Origin: Symsagittifera roscoffensis
Lineage: Eukaryota > Xenacoelomorpha > Acoela > Convolutidae
Assembly (NCBI RefSeq): GCF_963678635.1
Contig: NC_087062.1
Span: 89,505,845 to 89,569,844, forward strand
DNA: 64,000 nucleotides
Direction: 5' to 3'
Each line of letters starts with the position of its first letter. Within the stretch, counting starts at the first letter, position 1. Made by a program: the position numbers and the translations under genes. Shown piece by piece: positions 21,698 to 32,600 of the stretch. The notes beneath the pieces are model-generated. The model was not told where the DNA came from, did no database searches, and was given only the letters and a program-made list of their open reading frames with translations.

Positions 21698-24230
21698 ATG
21701 GGTGACACGAATGAATTATTGGAATTCCTCTCAGCGAGTCTTGGAGCGACTCTAGACGAGATCTATCAGTGGCTGATTGATTGTGACTTAACACGAGAAG
21801 ACCCGGGACCCGTGATTTTTGTGGTCGCCCTCCTCAACGCGTTGGGACGAGAGGGTCGAGGGAATCGCCCCACGGAAGTGGTGTTGATGCTGGCCTTCGG
21901 TGAGTACGGGACCGCCGAGTGAGGTCGAAATCGATTAATGAGATGGCGGCGAGGGGAAATGTCTGGACACGACTTGGCTCGTGAGCCGGGACTAGGCGAG
22001 AAGAGGAATCACCGGCTAGGTGAGATGCCCCTACCTGTTCAGCTTGCACGGCCGCTCATCGGAGCAAAAAGACTACGTGATGGGCCGGGCCCGTCACATT
22101 CAGTAGACTCTCCAACAGCTGCTCCTCCTCTGAAGAGAGTGAGGGTGAGCGAGATAGAGATACAGACCTCGGGGAAGATCGAGACGTTGGAGAAGAAAGA
22201 AAGGGATCAGAACGGGCTGTGTGCCAAACTGCAGGAATACAGACCAATAGCTCGAGAAAAGGATGAATGGAAAAAGAAACTTGAAGATCTGCAAGTGGCC
22301 TACAAGGAAGAAGAAATAAAACACCTGAAGGAGCTCTATAAGGCGAAGATGAGCCAAGTGTCACCGCCGGTTCTGGCGACGATGAAATCCTCGGAGGGAT
22401 CCAGGGACACACACCCCAGTACGAGGGTACAGGAGCTGTGCGCACCGAGAGAGCCCGAGGCTCCTCAGGAGACATCAAACTCTGCCTCCAACCCAAGAAA
22501 TACGATACCAGACCTTTCAGACACCTATCTCGCTCCTCAGTTCCAGGAGTCGTTCAATCAGGTGGCCACAGCAGCTATGAACGAGATCAATAGGACCACT
22601 AGCCGGACGCTGGGTAGGGTCGTCCCTTCCCAACGCTTTGATCGTTCTTCAAGCAGCTCGATGCGAATACCCCGAACTGTAGTATCAACGGGGACTGCGC
22701 ATTTCGGAACCTTCCAGAAGTCTCGTGTAGTAGACATTAGAAAGAACCTAACGGTGCGCAACCAGTTCGTGCAAGTGGCCACGGAGCATCCTCGTGCTTG
22801 TTTGAATGGCATGGGCTGGAAACCCGCCACAAGCAACCAGGTAATTCCCCCAGGGAATCGGCACTCGGTCATAGGAGATAGTTTGGTGAGTTAGACGAGA
22901 TCTTTGTCAGTGGTCAGACTACTACTCTATCTTTTGGAGGAGCTTCCGTGGCTCAGGTCATTAAAATGATGGAGTTCCAGGGCGAGGATTACCTGGACAC
23001 GTTGTTGATAATGCTCGGACCGATGGTGTCTCGAGAGCCCCAGTGACCCCAGAGGGCAAGTGGGACCCCCTATTAATCTGCCTTTTGAATGAACTGAAGG
23101 AGAAATACAGGCCCAGACTTGTGGTGCTGTGCACGATACCGCAGAACCCGATGGTGGGCACTCTGGTGGCGGACTTCATGAACGGCAACGTGACCCGGTG
23201 GAACGAGATGACCCGCGGTCTGGTGAGAAGTAACCCCGGCGAGCTGCGACTCCTGGATCTTGAAAACATGCTGCGCATGATTGATCATCTCGCGCTCACC
23301 AGAGATGGAATACATTTCAACACCCAGCAAGGGAGACGCTGGATCAATGACGTGTTCCAGACGCAGTTAAGGGAAGTGGAGCAAGAATTGAGGACGACTA
23401 ACTCACTGGCTTGGACCAGTTTGACTGGAGGAGGTCGAGTGAGGGGCAACGTGCCGGAATCACTCATCAATCGCCTCGGGCTCCTGGCAACGGAGACGGC
23501 TACAGCTGCTCCCGTAGCTCCTAGCTCGGATGTGAGGGAAAGGTTAGGGACTGCTCCTCCCCCCAGAGCACAACCGTTGGAGAGCCGACTTGGGAGATCG
23601 GTTGATCAGAATCGGACTAGCTCCCAGACCGCGCCTAGGAGGTATGACCCGCCCGCTACAGTAACCCCTGCTTCGACAACAGGACAATCGACGAGCGCCG
23701 TGCCAGCGGAGGGAGTTGAACCGAGCAGCGTGCTGCTTTGGAACCGTCCAGACTCCACCAGTGGTTGGGGACAATATAAGACAGACATGTCGGCGAAGTT
23801 GAACATGAACACATTGACGTGTCGAGAGGACGCTAGGAGGATGATTGGTGGATATGGCACCACAGTAACGAGGTTGTATCGAATACCGGGTGTGGACCAG
23901 CTGTTGGCGGAACAGGAGCAGTTTAGTTCCGCGATCACGCTCAGGTTCGTGGATCTAGATAGATTGCCTCAGAACACCCGATCTCTTACGGACGTCCGTC
24001 CGAGAGCCAGGGAATTGACACCACCTGCTCGGAAGGGCAAATTTCTGGCAGAGAATAAGCCCAATGACAAACACCAGAAGATGTACAGGCAGTTCTCCAA
24101 GCCACCCGGCCAGGCGCTTGGCGAGTACTCGAGAGACTGTCCCCGAGCGACCTCGGTGGAAGGGGACGATAGGAGATATGAAGGGCTGAAGGCACCAATG
24201 GGGAGGATAGGAAGGCACCAACAGGCATGA
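21698..24230 (+). pseudogene. Accessory ORF with coiled coil and SGNH/GDSL hydrolase domain
   Basis: Frame 2 runs from the ATG at 21698 to 22894 with one in-frame TGA (21920), then two shifts lead into frame 3 (23043-24230). Order: a short helical N-terminus (LLEFLSASLGATLDEIY), a basic stretch, a coiled coil (about 22150-22340), a Ser/Pro-rich linker, then an SGNH hydrolase domain. Block I is VIGDSLV with the nucleophile Ser codon at 22880-22882; block II is SFGGASVAQV (about 22931); block III should be a Gly-x-Asn-Asp at about 23010-23020 but lies exactly at the second shift; block V is RDGIHFN with Asp at 23304 and His at 23313. A Pro/Ser/Arg-rich C-terminus follows. SGNH proteins are serine esterases or lipases; related domains occur in ORF1 proteins of some LINEs. 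The final TGA overlaps the next ATG (ATGA). Confidence 0.68.
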
Positions 24231-24600
24231 AGATAAGTGGGCGAAGGATAGTCAGCATGGAGCCACAAGTGGTAGTAATTGCCGGCTCGAATGACCACCT
24301 GCAGAGCAGAGGGTTGTTGTCTCGTCTGACGGATGGGTCGATCCCCAGCAATGAAGTAATGGGAGAGGCGATAATGACACTGCTCTCAGCCATGGCTGAG
24401 GTGGAGTCATCAGTACAACGACACTTCACTAAGAATGTAGTGAAGATCATCTTTGTATTATCACCGGGGTGTCAAGGATTGTAGCACAACTCGGTTGGTG
24501 CTGAATGAAGTCCTTTTGTTGGAGCTGTCCAGCTTCGCCAGGTTGCTGAAGTTGAGACCAGGGGTAGATGACGATCACTTGTTGGTACCAGGTGGCCAAT
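24227..24600 (+). pseudogene. Possible second SGNH-like accessory frame
   Basis: The ATG at 24227 overlaps the preceding TGA. The frame opens MEPQVVVIAGSNDHLQSRG from the ATG at 24258, where the Gly-Ser-Asn-Asp after a hydrophobic strand matches SGNH block III, followed by a helix and a second strand (VVKIIFVLSPG). The frame stops at 24484; a shifted frame continues to a TGA at about 24598 and contains VDDDHLL, where a block V Asp-x-x-His could lie. No block I serine is visible close upstream, so this could be the second half of a split domain or a non-catalytic relative. Confidence 0.35.
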
Positions 24601-24618
24601 GATCTCTGATTCAGACAA

Positions 24619-26112
24619 ATGGGTTACCTGGAGAATGAGCAGGGGAGGACAGTTAGAAAAAATATGACTTCGGCAGAAGAGGATCTCATGGCATCGGCTT
24701 TGCGGACGAAGCCACACACCAACTCATGGTTGTACTTGTCACCGAGATTGTGTACCTTGGGAGAAGACGTTTTCGAGCATGCACCGGCGGTAATCAAAAA
24801 GATACACGCGTATCTGAAGAACTTGTTTAACGAGAGGGAGTTAGCCGGGGGCATGATGTTACAATTGATGCAGGACGTGAACACGATGTCATTGGACAAA
24901 TTCCAAGCTGATATTTTGGACAAGAGGGCACAATACGACTGATCAGACGCTATCTTGGGTGAAATGGGAGTGGGATGGACGCCATCCTTCCTGACAAAGA
25001 GCTACCCGAGGGCCTCCCGGAACCTGATTGCGAGCTTTGTCAAGGATATCCGAAAACTATCGATCGGCCTGATGTTAGCCTTGTACGTGACATTTGGTCA
25101 CGAGAATTTCGTGAAGGGACCTTCGAATCTCTTCACCCAAGCTTTGGCGGACCTGAGATTGGACGGACTCCTCACCCTGATCGCTATGACGTATGGTCAG
25201 TTGGGCGATGTGCTCGTGCTTTTGCGCTACCCAGAACAGCTTCAGTGAACGAGTCGTGAATTCAACGCGCAGTTGGAAACCGCCTCGCTCAGGAAGATGA
25301 AGGACAGGAGGATCCTCTTGCTCCAATATCTCCTTCAACAGAACAGGAGTATCACAGGAGAAGATAAGGTGGCGACGGATGCGGAAGAATGTAAACAGTA
25401 TTTTGGCATGCCTTTGCTGACAGATCTGGCTGTTATGATGCGGATCGATCCGCTGGCTCTAATTCATGGATTACGGGAGTTCATCACGGTGGTATATGGA
25501 CCCGTGATGTCGCTTGTATTCCCGGATATACAAGTGAAGGCATACAGGAACTCAGTGTTGTATGTCAACCTAGTCTCAGTGGTGGATTGCTCCGTGCTGA
25601 ATTGGGTGGAGCAGAAGGAGCTGAGAGGGCTGGCTAGCGACGACAGGCTATTTGGAAGAATAGAGGAGCCAGAAATGGATGTTGATGGACTTCAACAACA
25701 ACTTTAAGTGCCAAATGGGCCGCGAGGAACTTTCTCATGTCCAGTTCAATCCGAGGCTTTGGTATCTGAGACCAGTGGTGAAGGACTCAGGAGATGCGGG
25801 TCCCACTTTGACCAATGCCCTCAATACCCACCGATAAGGAGGATGTTGTTGGGAGTCACATCTCCTGCCATTGCCCCTCGCATCGGAGCGGCTCGTGATG
25901 CAGAAGAAAGAATGCTGAAATGGAGTGGAGAGATGGAGCCGCGCTTCATCAGTTGGAACGCTGCGGCCATGCATACGTTCGACTTCAAATTCCCAGATGC
26001 TTGGAGCCGAAAGAAAATCAAGACACCACCTTCCAGTAGACCAGAGGTCTCGGTTGACGTGTGGAACGATGTGTATACACCCGCAGATGATCTGTCAAGA
26101 TTGAAAAGGTGA
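24619..26112 (+). pseudogene. Accessory ORF of unknown function, broken
   Basis: Mostly readable in frame 1, with stops at 24940 (TGA), 25246 (TGA) and 25705 (TAA). Around 25685-25840 another frame gives a more convincing peptide (FNNNFKCQMGREEL, RLWYLRPVVKDSG), so two more shifts are likely. The product would be helical with hydrophobic stretches (for example at about 25060-25230) and a tail ending WNDVYTPADDLSRLKR. I recognise no family. In 24975-25259 a second frame is also open, and I cannot exclude that it is the real one. Confidence 0.4.
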
Positions 26113-26651
26113 GGAGAGGTGAAAGTAGTAATCCTGGAAGTGGCAATAGAGTGCAGAGGACGCACGTACATAACGGTGAGGAGTCGGTAGAATTCCTAGT
26201 GAATGACGAATTATTCTACCATGCAGGGGATCTGATCGTACCGGCGCGGCCGGACTCGGGCATGGATCCGCGACAAGGCCCATTGGGACCTGGACCAAAT
26301 CCAGATCCCTATGATGATGAACTGATGGATCAGGATGATGATCAAATGGAGGAAAAGGGAGAGAAGTCGGGTGGAATGGACATAGGAGCGTTGGAGAGAG
26401 AATTGCTGGAATACCAGTTTAGTGAAGACCAAGACGGGGAAGTCGATGGGAATCTATTGCTGATGACACCATCGTCTTTCATGTCCCCTACGAAGGAGAC
26501 GCCGGCTAGCTTATCCCCAGTGGACCCAATAAGCCTGGCAATGGACTACCGGAGTAGGGACCTACAGAAACTGCTCCATGAGTCACCAAGGAGGAGGAAG
26601 ATTGAGGAGACAATGGGGGTCTTCTTCCTGAGCACAGTACCGGAAGAGTAA
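26109..26651 (+). pseudogene. Accessory ORF, acidic, unknown function
   Basis: About 180 codons in frame 3 overlapping the previous stop, without an ATG near the 5' end, so probably a continuation of the preceding polyprotein after a shift. It contains a Pro/Asp/Gly-rich acidic segment (DPYDDELMDQDDDQMEEK) and a later helical part (YRSRDLQKLLHESPRRRKIEE). No family recognised. Confidence 0.4.
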
Positions 26652-26705
26652 TGGGAGAGATAATAGAGCGAACTTGAACGTAAGACAGTAGTAACCTGGA
26701 ACCGA

Positions 26706-27088
26706 GTGACCTTCATGGAGAGGACATGGGACGTGATACGTAGATACGGGACGCAGTCCGTAATGAAGGTGGGATTAAACCAACCCATCATGCGCGAGGT
26801 TCTAGAAAAAATAATGAACTCCGTAGAGTCTGATATTCTGACCGAGTCAATTACAGAGGACAGTGCCGATGATCAGCAGATCACGGGAAAGTTACCCGTC
26901 AGTCGAGCAAAAAAAGGGCTGAAGCGGTTGAAAGGAAAGACAGGAAGCTGAGCCGTGAACCAGAAACTGGTGAAGTCAAAAGCCAGCACAGTGGTGGCCT
27001 CGTTGGCAAGAGTAGCTCGTTCAGGCAAAAATGGGCAAGGAGATAGTGCGACGCTGGCCGGGGGAGAAAAAGAGAACCTGATACCCCT
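26706..27088 (+). pseudogene. Accessory ORF segment with VGLNQPIMREVLEKI motif
   Basis: Frame 3 from about 26706 to a TGA at 26949-26951, with continuation beyond. MKVGLNQPIMREVLEKIM here corresponds to MKIGLNRPLVREVLDKL encoded on the minus strand at about 53780-53833, and its KLPVSRAKKG tail also has a counterpart there. It begins at a GTG, not an ATG, so it is a piece of a longer frame. Function unknown. Confidence 0.5.
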
Positions 27089-28000
27089 ATGCTGTTAGCA
27101 GGTTTGACCACAACGGCCACGAAATCGAAGAAAAATGCACGGACTCTGGCGGATACTAAGCTAGAAATGGAGGTCATCAGTCAGTGTGGATCTGGAGGAC
27201 TTGATGATTACAAACCCTCGCGAACCAACCTGGCCCGGATGAAGCTGGATGGACAACTAGACGTGGTCGAGTATAGTCGAATCACTGTGCCAGACTCGGT
27301 CCACGTGGGAGATCCGGCAGGGGGTTATGTGGAGATGCTGAAGGCGACGAATTCTGCGAGAGGGCACCTGATGACTTGGAATGAGAAGCAAGCCATGCAG
27401 GAGTATTTGAAGGAGCTGACGGAGAACTCTAACTTAAATAGGAAAGAAAACGGCACGGTGATGTCCTCGGAGGCAAACGAAATCGGGCTGGAAAAACTGC
27501 TAGAGATCTCTTGGAAGGCGGCCCTTCAAAGATACTTTGACGAGACGATGCATGCGCCGGCGACGGTGGCAGCATACCTGGCTTATCCGTGTACAAGAAC
27601 TGACTTGCAAGTACGATTGGCCTGGTGTTTGATGGGAATCGAGGAGGCGGAATATGAAGCCAACAACGACTCGAAATCAAAGGAACAGGAACAGGAATTG
27701 ATGGAAGCCCTGCGAATGTTGATTTCTAGAGACCATTCTGCGATAGCCTGAGCTAAGCGGAAGGATACCCTTTGCTTCGTAAAGTTCGTGGTGGATCGGA
27801 TCTCCGCTCCTGTGTTGGGAGAATGCATAAAAACGATTCGGCAAGGGGGAGTTGATTGTGAACGAAACTTCCTGAGGGCACTCGTGGACCTATACCAGAA
27901 CATGCCGCTGGCCATACCAAATAAGGAGTCGAACGACTTGGAGCGTTACCGCAGGTTGGAAGAAGTGAGAAGGTATGAAAGTGAGCCGGGAGTTAATTGA
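27089..28000 (+). pseudogene. Accessory ORF, conserved between two element families
   Basis: Frame 2, ATG at 27089, in-frame TGA at 27749-27751, continuing to 28000. It has a clear homologue on the minus strand at 38716-39255 and 52743-53282: DPAGGYVEMLKATNSARGHL here against EPAGGYMEMLEYRNSARG there, then PCTRTDLQVRLAWCLMGI against PYVRTELQLRFAWCMTGL. The product would be mostly helical and cytosolic with no signal peptide or membrane segment. No known domain recognised. Shared breaks do not occur, so the stop at 27749 is specific to this copy. Confidence 0.55.
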
Positions 28001-28589
28001 AGCAGTCAGGGGACAGAAAGAATATGCAACACTGGGGAAGTTGAAGTCGTTCCAATATGTGTCGGGCATACCGGGGATGGCATATAATCCCTTCGTGAAT
28101 GAGGAGGCCAGGGAAGCGTACTTCGACTATGAGCAAGTTATAGTACTTGATTTCTGGGTTGAGCGAGTCAAGGAAACTGGCATGTTGATGGTGAAACAAC
28201 CCAAGCTGGGAATTATTTTGGAAGAACGAGTGGTCGAACCCTCGATTCCCGAGCTGAAGGGGCCAGTGAGTTTTGATTGTGATTCTTGGGACGTTCCCTT
28301 GAAAACCAGCTTAGTAACCATGTGGGAACTCATGAAGCCTTCTTGGTGTCCACATCCAAACGCCGGTTTAATCTGGGATATGACGGCAAATATTAGATTG
28401 GACTTGGATGATGACGCGAGTTTACACGATCTGGCCATGATACACCATCTGCTGGCCATGAGAGCAACGAAGCAGAAGAACAACCCATCCACGGAACCAT
28501 CCGAAGGAAGTCCATCGAGTGACTGGCTGAGACAGGGCACCTGTCTAGCTCACAGTATTGGAACGGACGGACATGTGTGCATCTCATAA
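27975..28589 (+). pseudogene. Accessory ORF with MWELMKPSWCPHPN motif
   Basis: Frame 3, ATG at 27975, 204 codons. YVSGIPGMAYNPFVNEEARE and MWELMKPSWCPHPN are both matched on the minus strand (YVSGIIVMAYNPFINEDIR at 38400-38651; MWELMKPSWCPSPN at 38130-38333, with second copies near 52433-52678 and 52046-52366). Same order as in the minus-strand element, so it belongs with the frames before and after. A 3' part of it (from 28396) is duplicated at 30526. Function unknown. Confidence 0.55.
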
Positions 28590-28595
28590 CATTGC

Positions 28596-29356
28596 TTGAT
28601 TACGCTGAGCGAGCAGCATCGCCAATTGGCTCAACTGTATGGGAGGTTGAGCATGTCGGATAATAGTGGAATGGACTTGATTGCGGACTGTCATGGAGTA
28701 ACGGAAGTGAACTTGATCACTGCTTTGGGATTTGGCAGCATGACGAGCTCGATAGAAACACTAGAACGCCTAGAGCTTGCCCATGGGCTAGTGAAGTCCC
28801 TCAGCGTGGAAGTATTCCCTGGAGCACTACAGACAGAAAAAAAAGATTGGAGGCTGGAGCCTCAGGGTATCGGACGCGGAGGAACATACTGATGACCCAT
28901 GGGGAGTATCCTTGTCACTGCCTAGCGCAGACGTTATGGTACCCCAAACGCGGGAATCTGGTGTTAGTGTGGGACGTGGAGGAGTTGTACTCCACGGGGT
29001 TGCCCGATCAAAATCAACAAGTGTCAATTGTGGTGGTTAGTGCAATGCTGGCGGTGAGATGGTTGGAGACCAACGCGGGCACAAGTGAGCAGGAGTCGGC
29101 CGTGCCGACACCTGAGCAGCTAAGCAACGTAAAGATGAACCGCAACCTAGATTTTTTCAGAACCACCTGCAAGGTTCTGAGAATACCCAAAGCCATTGAA
29201 AGAATATGGTCAAGGCAAAGGTTGATGTCTTGGTTCACGGCGAAGCGTCATATGTCTAAGAACACGGAAGCCTATCAATCCTTCCAGCTAAATATAGGAC
29301 AGGGAGCCTATAAAAGAGCATTCTTAACGCACAGAACGCTGTTACCACGGCGGTGA
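28596..29356 (+). pseudogene. Accessory ORF segment with LVWDVEELYSTGLPD motif
   Basis: Two overlapping open frames (28596-28892 frame 3, 28847-29356 frame 2), neither starting with ATG, look like one coding sequence broken by a shift at about 28850. LVWDVEELYSTGLPD followed by VVSAMLAVRWLE matches LIWDCGELLSMGLPD and VGVMMAIRWLE on the minus strand at 37317-37724. A short segment after SWF at about 29236 is missing relative to the copy at 43452-44060 and to the minus-strand relatives. Function unknown. Confidence 0.5.
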
Positions 29357-29622
29357 AGCGAGTGGCTGAAGCGCCTTGTGTTACGGAAACAGAAAAAAAA
29401 GAGGTCTTACAAGCTGACTTAGAACGGAATGTTAGCTTGTGTCTTCACAACACCTTTTGCAGGAACCGGGAGCAAAAGGTGAATGTGGACTTGCTACCTT
29501 GTTGCAAACCGATGCTCTTAGAGCAGGTGAGTTGGGGCACGGCCCGCAACTCCGTGAACATGCTGGAGAAAGTCCTAGACGACAGTGAGGCGGAAGAACA
29601 AGGACAAGAAGCAATGGAGTGA
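29353..29622 (+). pseudogene. Accessory ORF segment with Cys-rich DLERNVSLCLHN motif
   Basis: Frame 1, 89 codons, overlapping the previous frame and starting at GTG. DLERNVSLCLHNTFCRNRE then LLPCCK is matched on the minus strand at 37116-37307 (DLERNVTLCLHNSFCRNRE, LPCCK). The invariant cysteines (C, C, CC) could bind metal, which is inference. It ends at 29620-29622, about 850 bp before the LTR start. Confidence 0.5.
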
Positions 29623-30470
29623 AGACGAAGATGTGACAAGAGATGGAAGTGAGAGCGAAGAGAGAAGGAGAAAAACTTAATTGTCTTTGTGCGATGAAAA
29701 TGATACCAATCAACTCTGAACAGCATCTCTGTTGGCTTCGCTAAATTCTTCAAATTCTACAATTAGGCTTTTATCTTCAATATAAGCTAGGAATCGTTCA
29801 CACCATACAGGATTTTCGGGTTTTCCATTAAAAATGAGCAGTTTATTTTGTTCGGAATACATCAAGATTTTTGGTGCTTGGAAGCTTCAATCGCCCATAG
29901 CCTCTTATAATAATACGTCCCGATGTTTAATGATGAAAAGAATTTCTTATCATTCATTTTCCATGAAAGTGTTTCAAGTGAGTATATTCACCTAATTAAA
30001 CACGACTGATGTTTTAACCTGTGCAAGACACTTGTTCACTGTGTGGCGACCTGGTAACTTTGAGTGAGCTCGCTCGAAGAGGGTGAGTACCTCAATAACT
30101 TTCCTAGCCACAGAGTTTCTTAGTTTTAATTTTGAGGACGAGAGCATAAATGACTGATTATACTTGGCGAGTGACATTAATTTAATTTTAACGGGTGCGT
30201 GGCGAAATTTTATGGCGAGACGACGTAAGAAGTCAGAAAAAAAAATTTTTTCTAGGACACTCCTCATTTGCAAATTTTGTGAAAATGTTGAAAAGGCAGT
30301 GAGATGTAGTATGATGCCATTTGTGACACGTAGTGAGTTGAGGTGGAGTAGATAATTTTTTTTTTCTAATGCGATTTGTAAGGTTGATTATAGAGAACTG
30401 GAACACTGCTTGACGATAACCCGGTGTTATGCGATCAATAGAGACATTGATGGGAGCTGTCCGGGGAGTA
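29623..30470 (+). other. 3' region of the retroelement (first copy) with a short conserved frame
   Basis: Between the last long accessory frame and the partial LTR. Most of it is AT-rich and non-coding. A plus frame at 30164-30355 (no ATG) gives CKFCENVEKAVRC, and the minus-strand relative at 36041-36352 has a comparable peptide running up to and into its LTR. The last bases before the LTR are GCTGTCCGGGGAGTA, which is where a polypurine tract should be; only the GGGGAG part is purine. The same region recurs at 31753-32600 and, with changes, at about 44291-44782. Confidence 0.5.
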
Positions 30471-32600
30471 TGTGCCATTCTGCCAGACTAGCACAGCGCA
30501 ACTTTCCGGCGAAACACGAAAAAACGATTGGACTTGGATGATGACGCGAGTTTACACGATCTGGCCATGATACACCATCTGCTGGCCATGAGAGCAACGA
30601 AGCAGAAGAACAACCCATCCACGGAACCATCCGAAGGAAGTCCATCGAGTGACTGGCTGAGACAGGGCACCTGTCTAGCTCACAGTATTGGAACGGACGG
30701 ACGTGTGTGCATCTCATAACATTGCTTGATTACGCTGAGCGAGCAGCATCGCCAATTGGCTCAACTGTATGGGAGGTTGAGCATGTCGGATAATAGTGGA
30801 ATGGACTTGATTGCGGACTGTCATGGAGTAACGGAAGTGAACTTGATCACTGCTTTGGGATTTGGCAGCATGACGAGCTCGATAGAAACACTAGAACGCC
30901 TAGAGCTTGCCCATGGGCTAGTGAAGTCCCTCAGCGTGGAAGTATTCCCTGGAGCACTACAGACAGAAAAAAAAGATTGGAGGCTGGAGCCTCAGGGTAT
31001 CGGACGCGGAGGAACATACTGATGACCCATGGGGAGTATCCTTGTCACTTCCTAGCGCAGACGTTATGGTACCCCAAACGCGGGAATCTGGTGTTAGTGT
31101 GGGACGTGGAGGAGTTGTACTCCACGGGGTTGCCCGATCAAAATCAACAAGTGTCAATTGTGGTGGTTAGTGCAATGCTGGCGGTGAGATGGTTGGAGAC
31201 CAACGCGGGCACAAGTGAGCAGGAGTCGGCCGTGCCGACACCTGAGCAGCTAAGCAACGTAAAGATGAACCGCAACCTAGATTTTTTCAGAACCACCTGC
31301 AAGGTTCTGAGAATACCCAAAGCCATTGAAAGAATATGGTCAAGGCAAAGGTTGATGTCTTGGTTCACGGCGAAGCGTCATATGTCTAAGAACACGGAAG
31401 CCTATCAATCCTTCCAGCTAAATATAGGACAGGGAGCCTATAAAAGAGCATTCTTAACGCACAGAACGCTGTTACCACGGCGGTGAAGCGAGTGGCTGAA
31501 GCGCCTTGTGTTACGGAAACAGAAAAAAGAGAGGTCTTACAAGCTGACTTAGAACGGAATGTTAGCTTGTGTCTTCACAACACCTTTTGCAGGAACCGGG
31601 AGCAAAAGGTGAATGTGGACTTGCTACCTTGTTGCAAACCGATGCTCTTAGAGCAGGTGAGTTGGGGCACGGCCCGCAACTCCGTGAACATGCTGGAGAA
31701 AGTCCTAGACGACAGTGAGGCGGAAGAACAAGGACAAGAAGCAATGGAGTGAAGACGAAGATGTGACAAGAGATGGAAGTGAGAGCGAAGAGAGAAGGAG
31801 AAAAACTTAATTGTCTTTGTGCGATGAAAATGATACCAATCAACTCTGAACAGCATCTCTGTTGGCTTCGCTAAATTCTTCAAATTCTACAATTAGGCTT
31901 TTATCTTCAATATAAGCTAGGAATCGTTCACACCATACAGGATTTTCGGGTTTTCCATTAAAAATGAGCTGTTTATTTTGTTCGGAATACATCAAGATTT
32001 TTGGTGCTTGGAAGCTTCAATCGCCCATAGCCTCTTATAATAATACGTCCCGATGTTTAATGATGAAAAGAATTTCTTATCATTCATTTTCCATGAAAGT
32101 GTTTCAAGTGAGTATATTCACCTAATTAAACACGACTGATGTTTTAACCTGTGCAAGACACTTGTTCACTGTGTGGCGACCTGGTAACTTTGAGTGAGCT
32201 CGCTCGAAGAGGGTGAGTACCTCAATAACTTTCCTAGCCACAGAGTTTCTTAGTTTTAATTTTGAGGACGAGAGCATAAATGACTGATTATACTTGGCGA
32301 GTGACATTAATTTAATTTTAACGGGTGCGTGGCGAAATTTTATGGCGAGACGACGTAAGAAGTCAGAAAAAAAAATTTTTTCTAGGACACTCCTCATTTG
32401 CAAATTTTGTGAAAATGTTGAAAAGGCAGTGAGATGTAGTATGATGCCATTTGTGACACGTAGTGAGTTGAGGTGGAGTAGATAATTTTTTTTTTCTAAT
32501 GCGATTTGTAAGGTTGATTATAGAGAACTGGAACACTGCTTGACGATAACCCGGTGTTATGCGATCAATAGAGACATTGATGGGAGCTGTCCGGGGAGTA

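Noticed and set aside
24975-25259. Alternative plus frame with PDCELCQGY and HPSFGGPEIG
   Set aside because: The overlapping frame 1 continues on both sides with only one stop, so I preferred it; the alternative remains possible and is mentioned in the feature.
29992-30273. 93-codon minus-strand frame in the 3' region of the element (also at 32122-32403)
   Set aside because: It lies antisense to the plus-strand frame that has a counterpart in the second element, and its second occurrence is only the tandem duplication.
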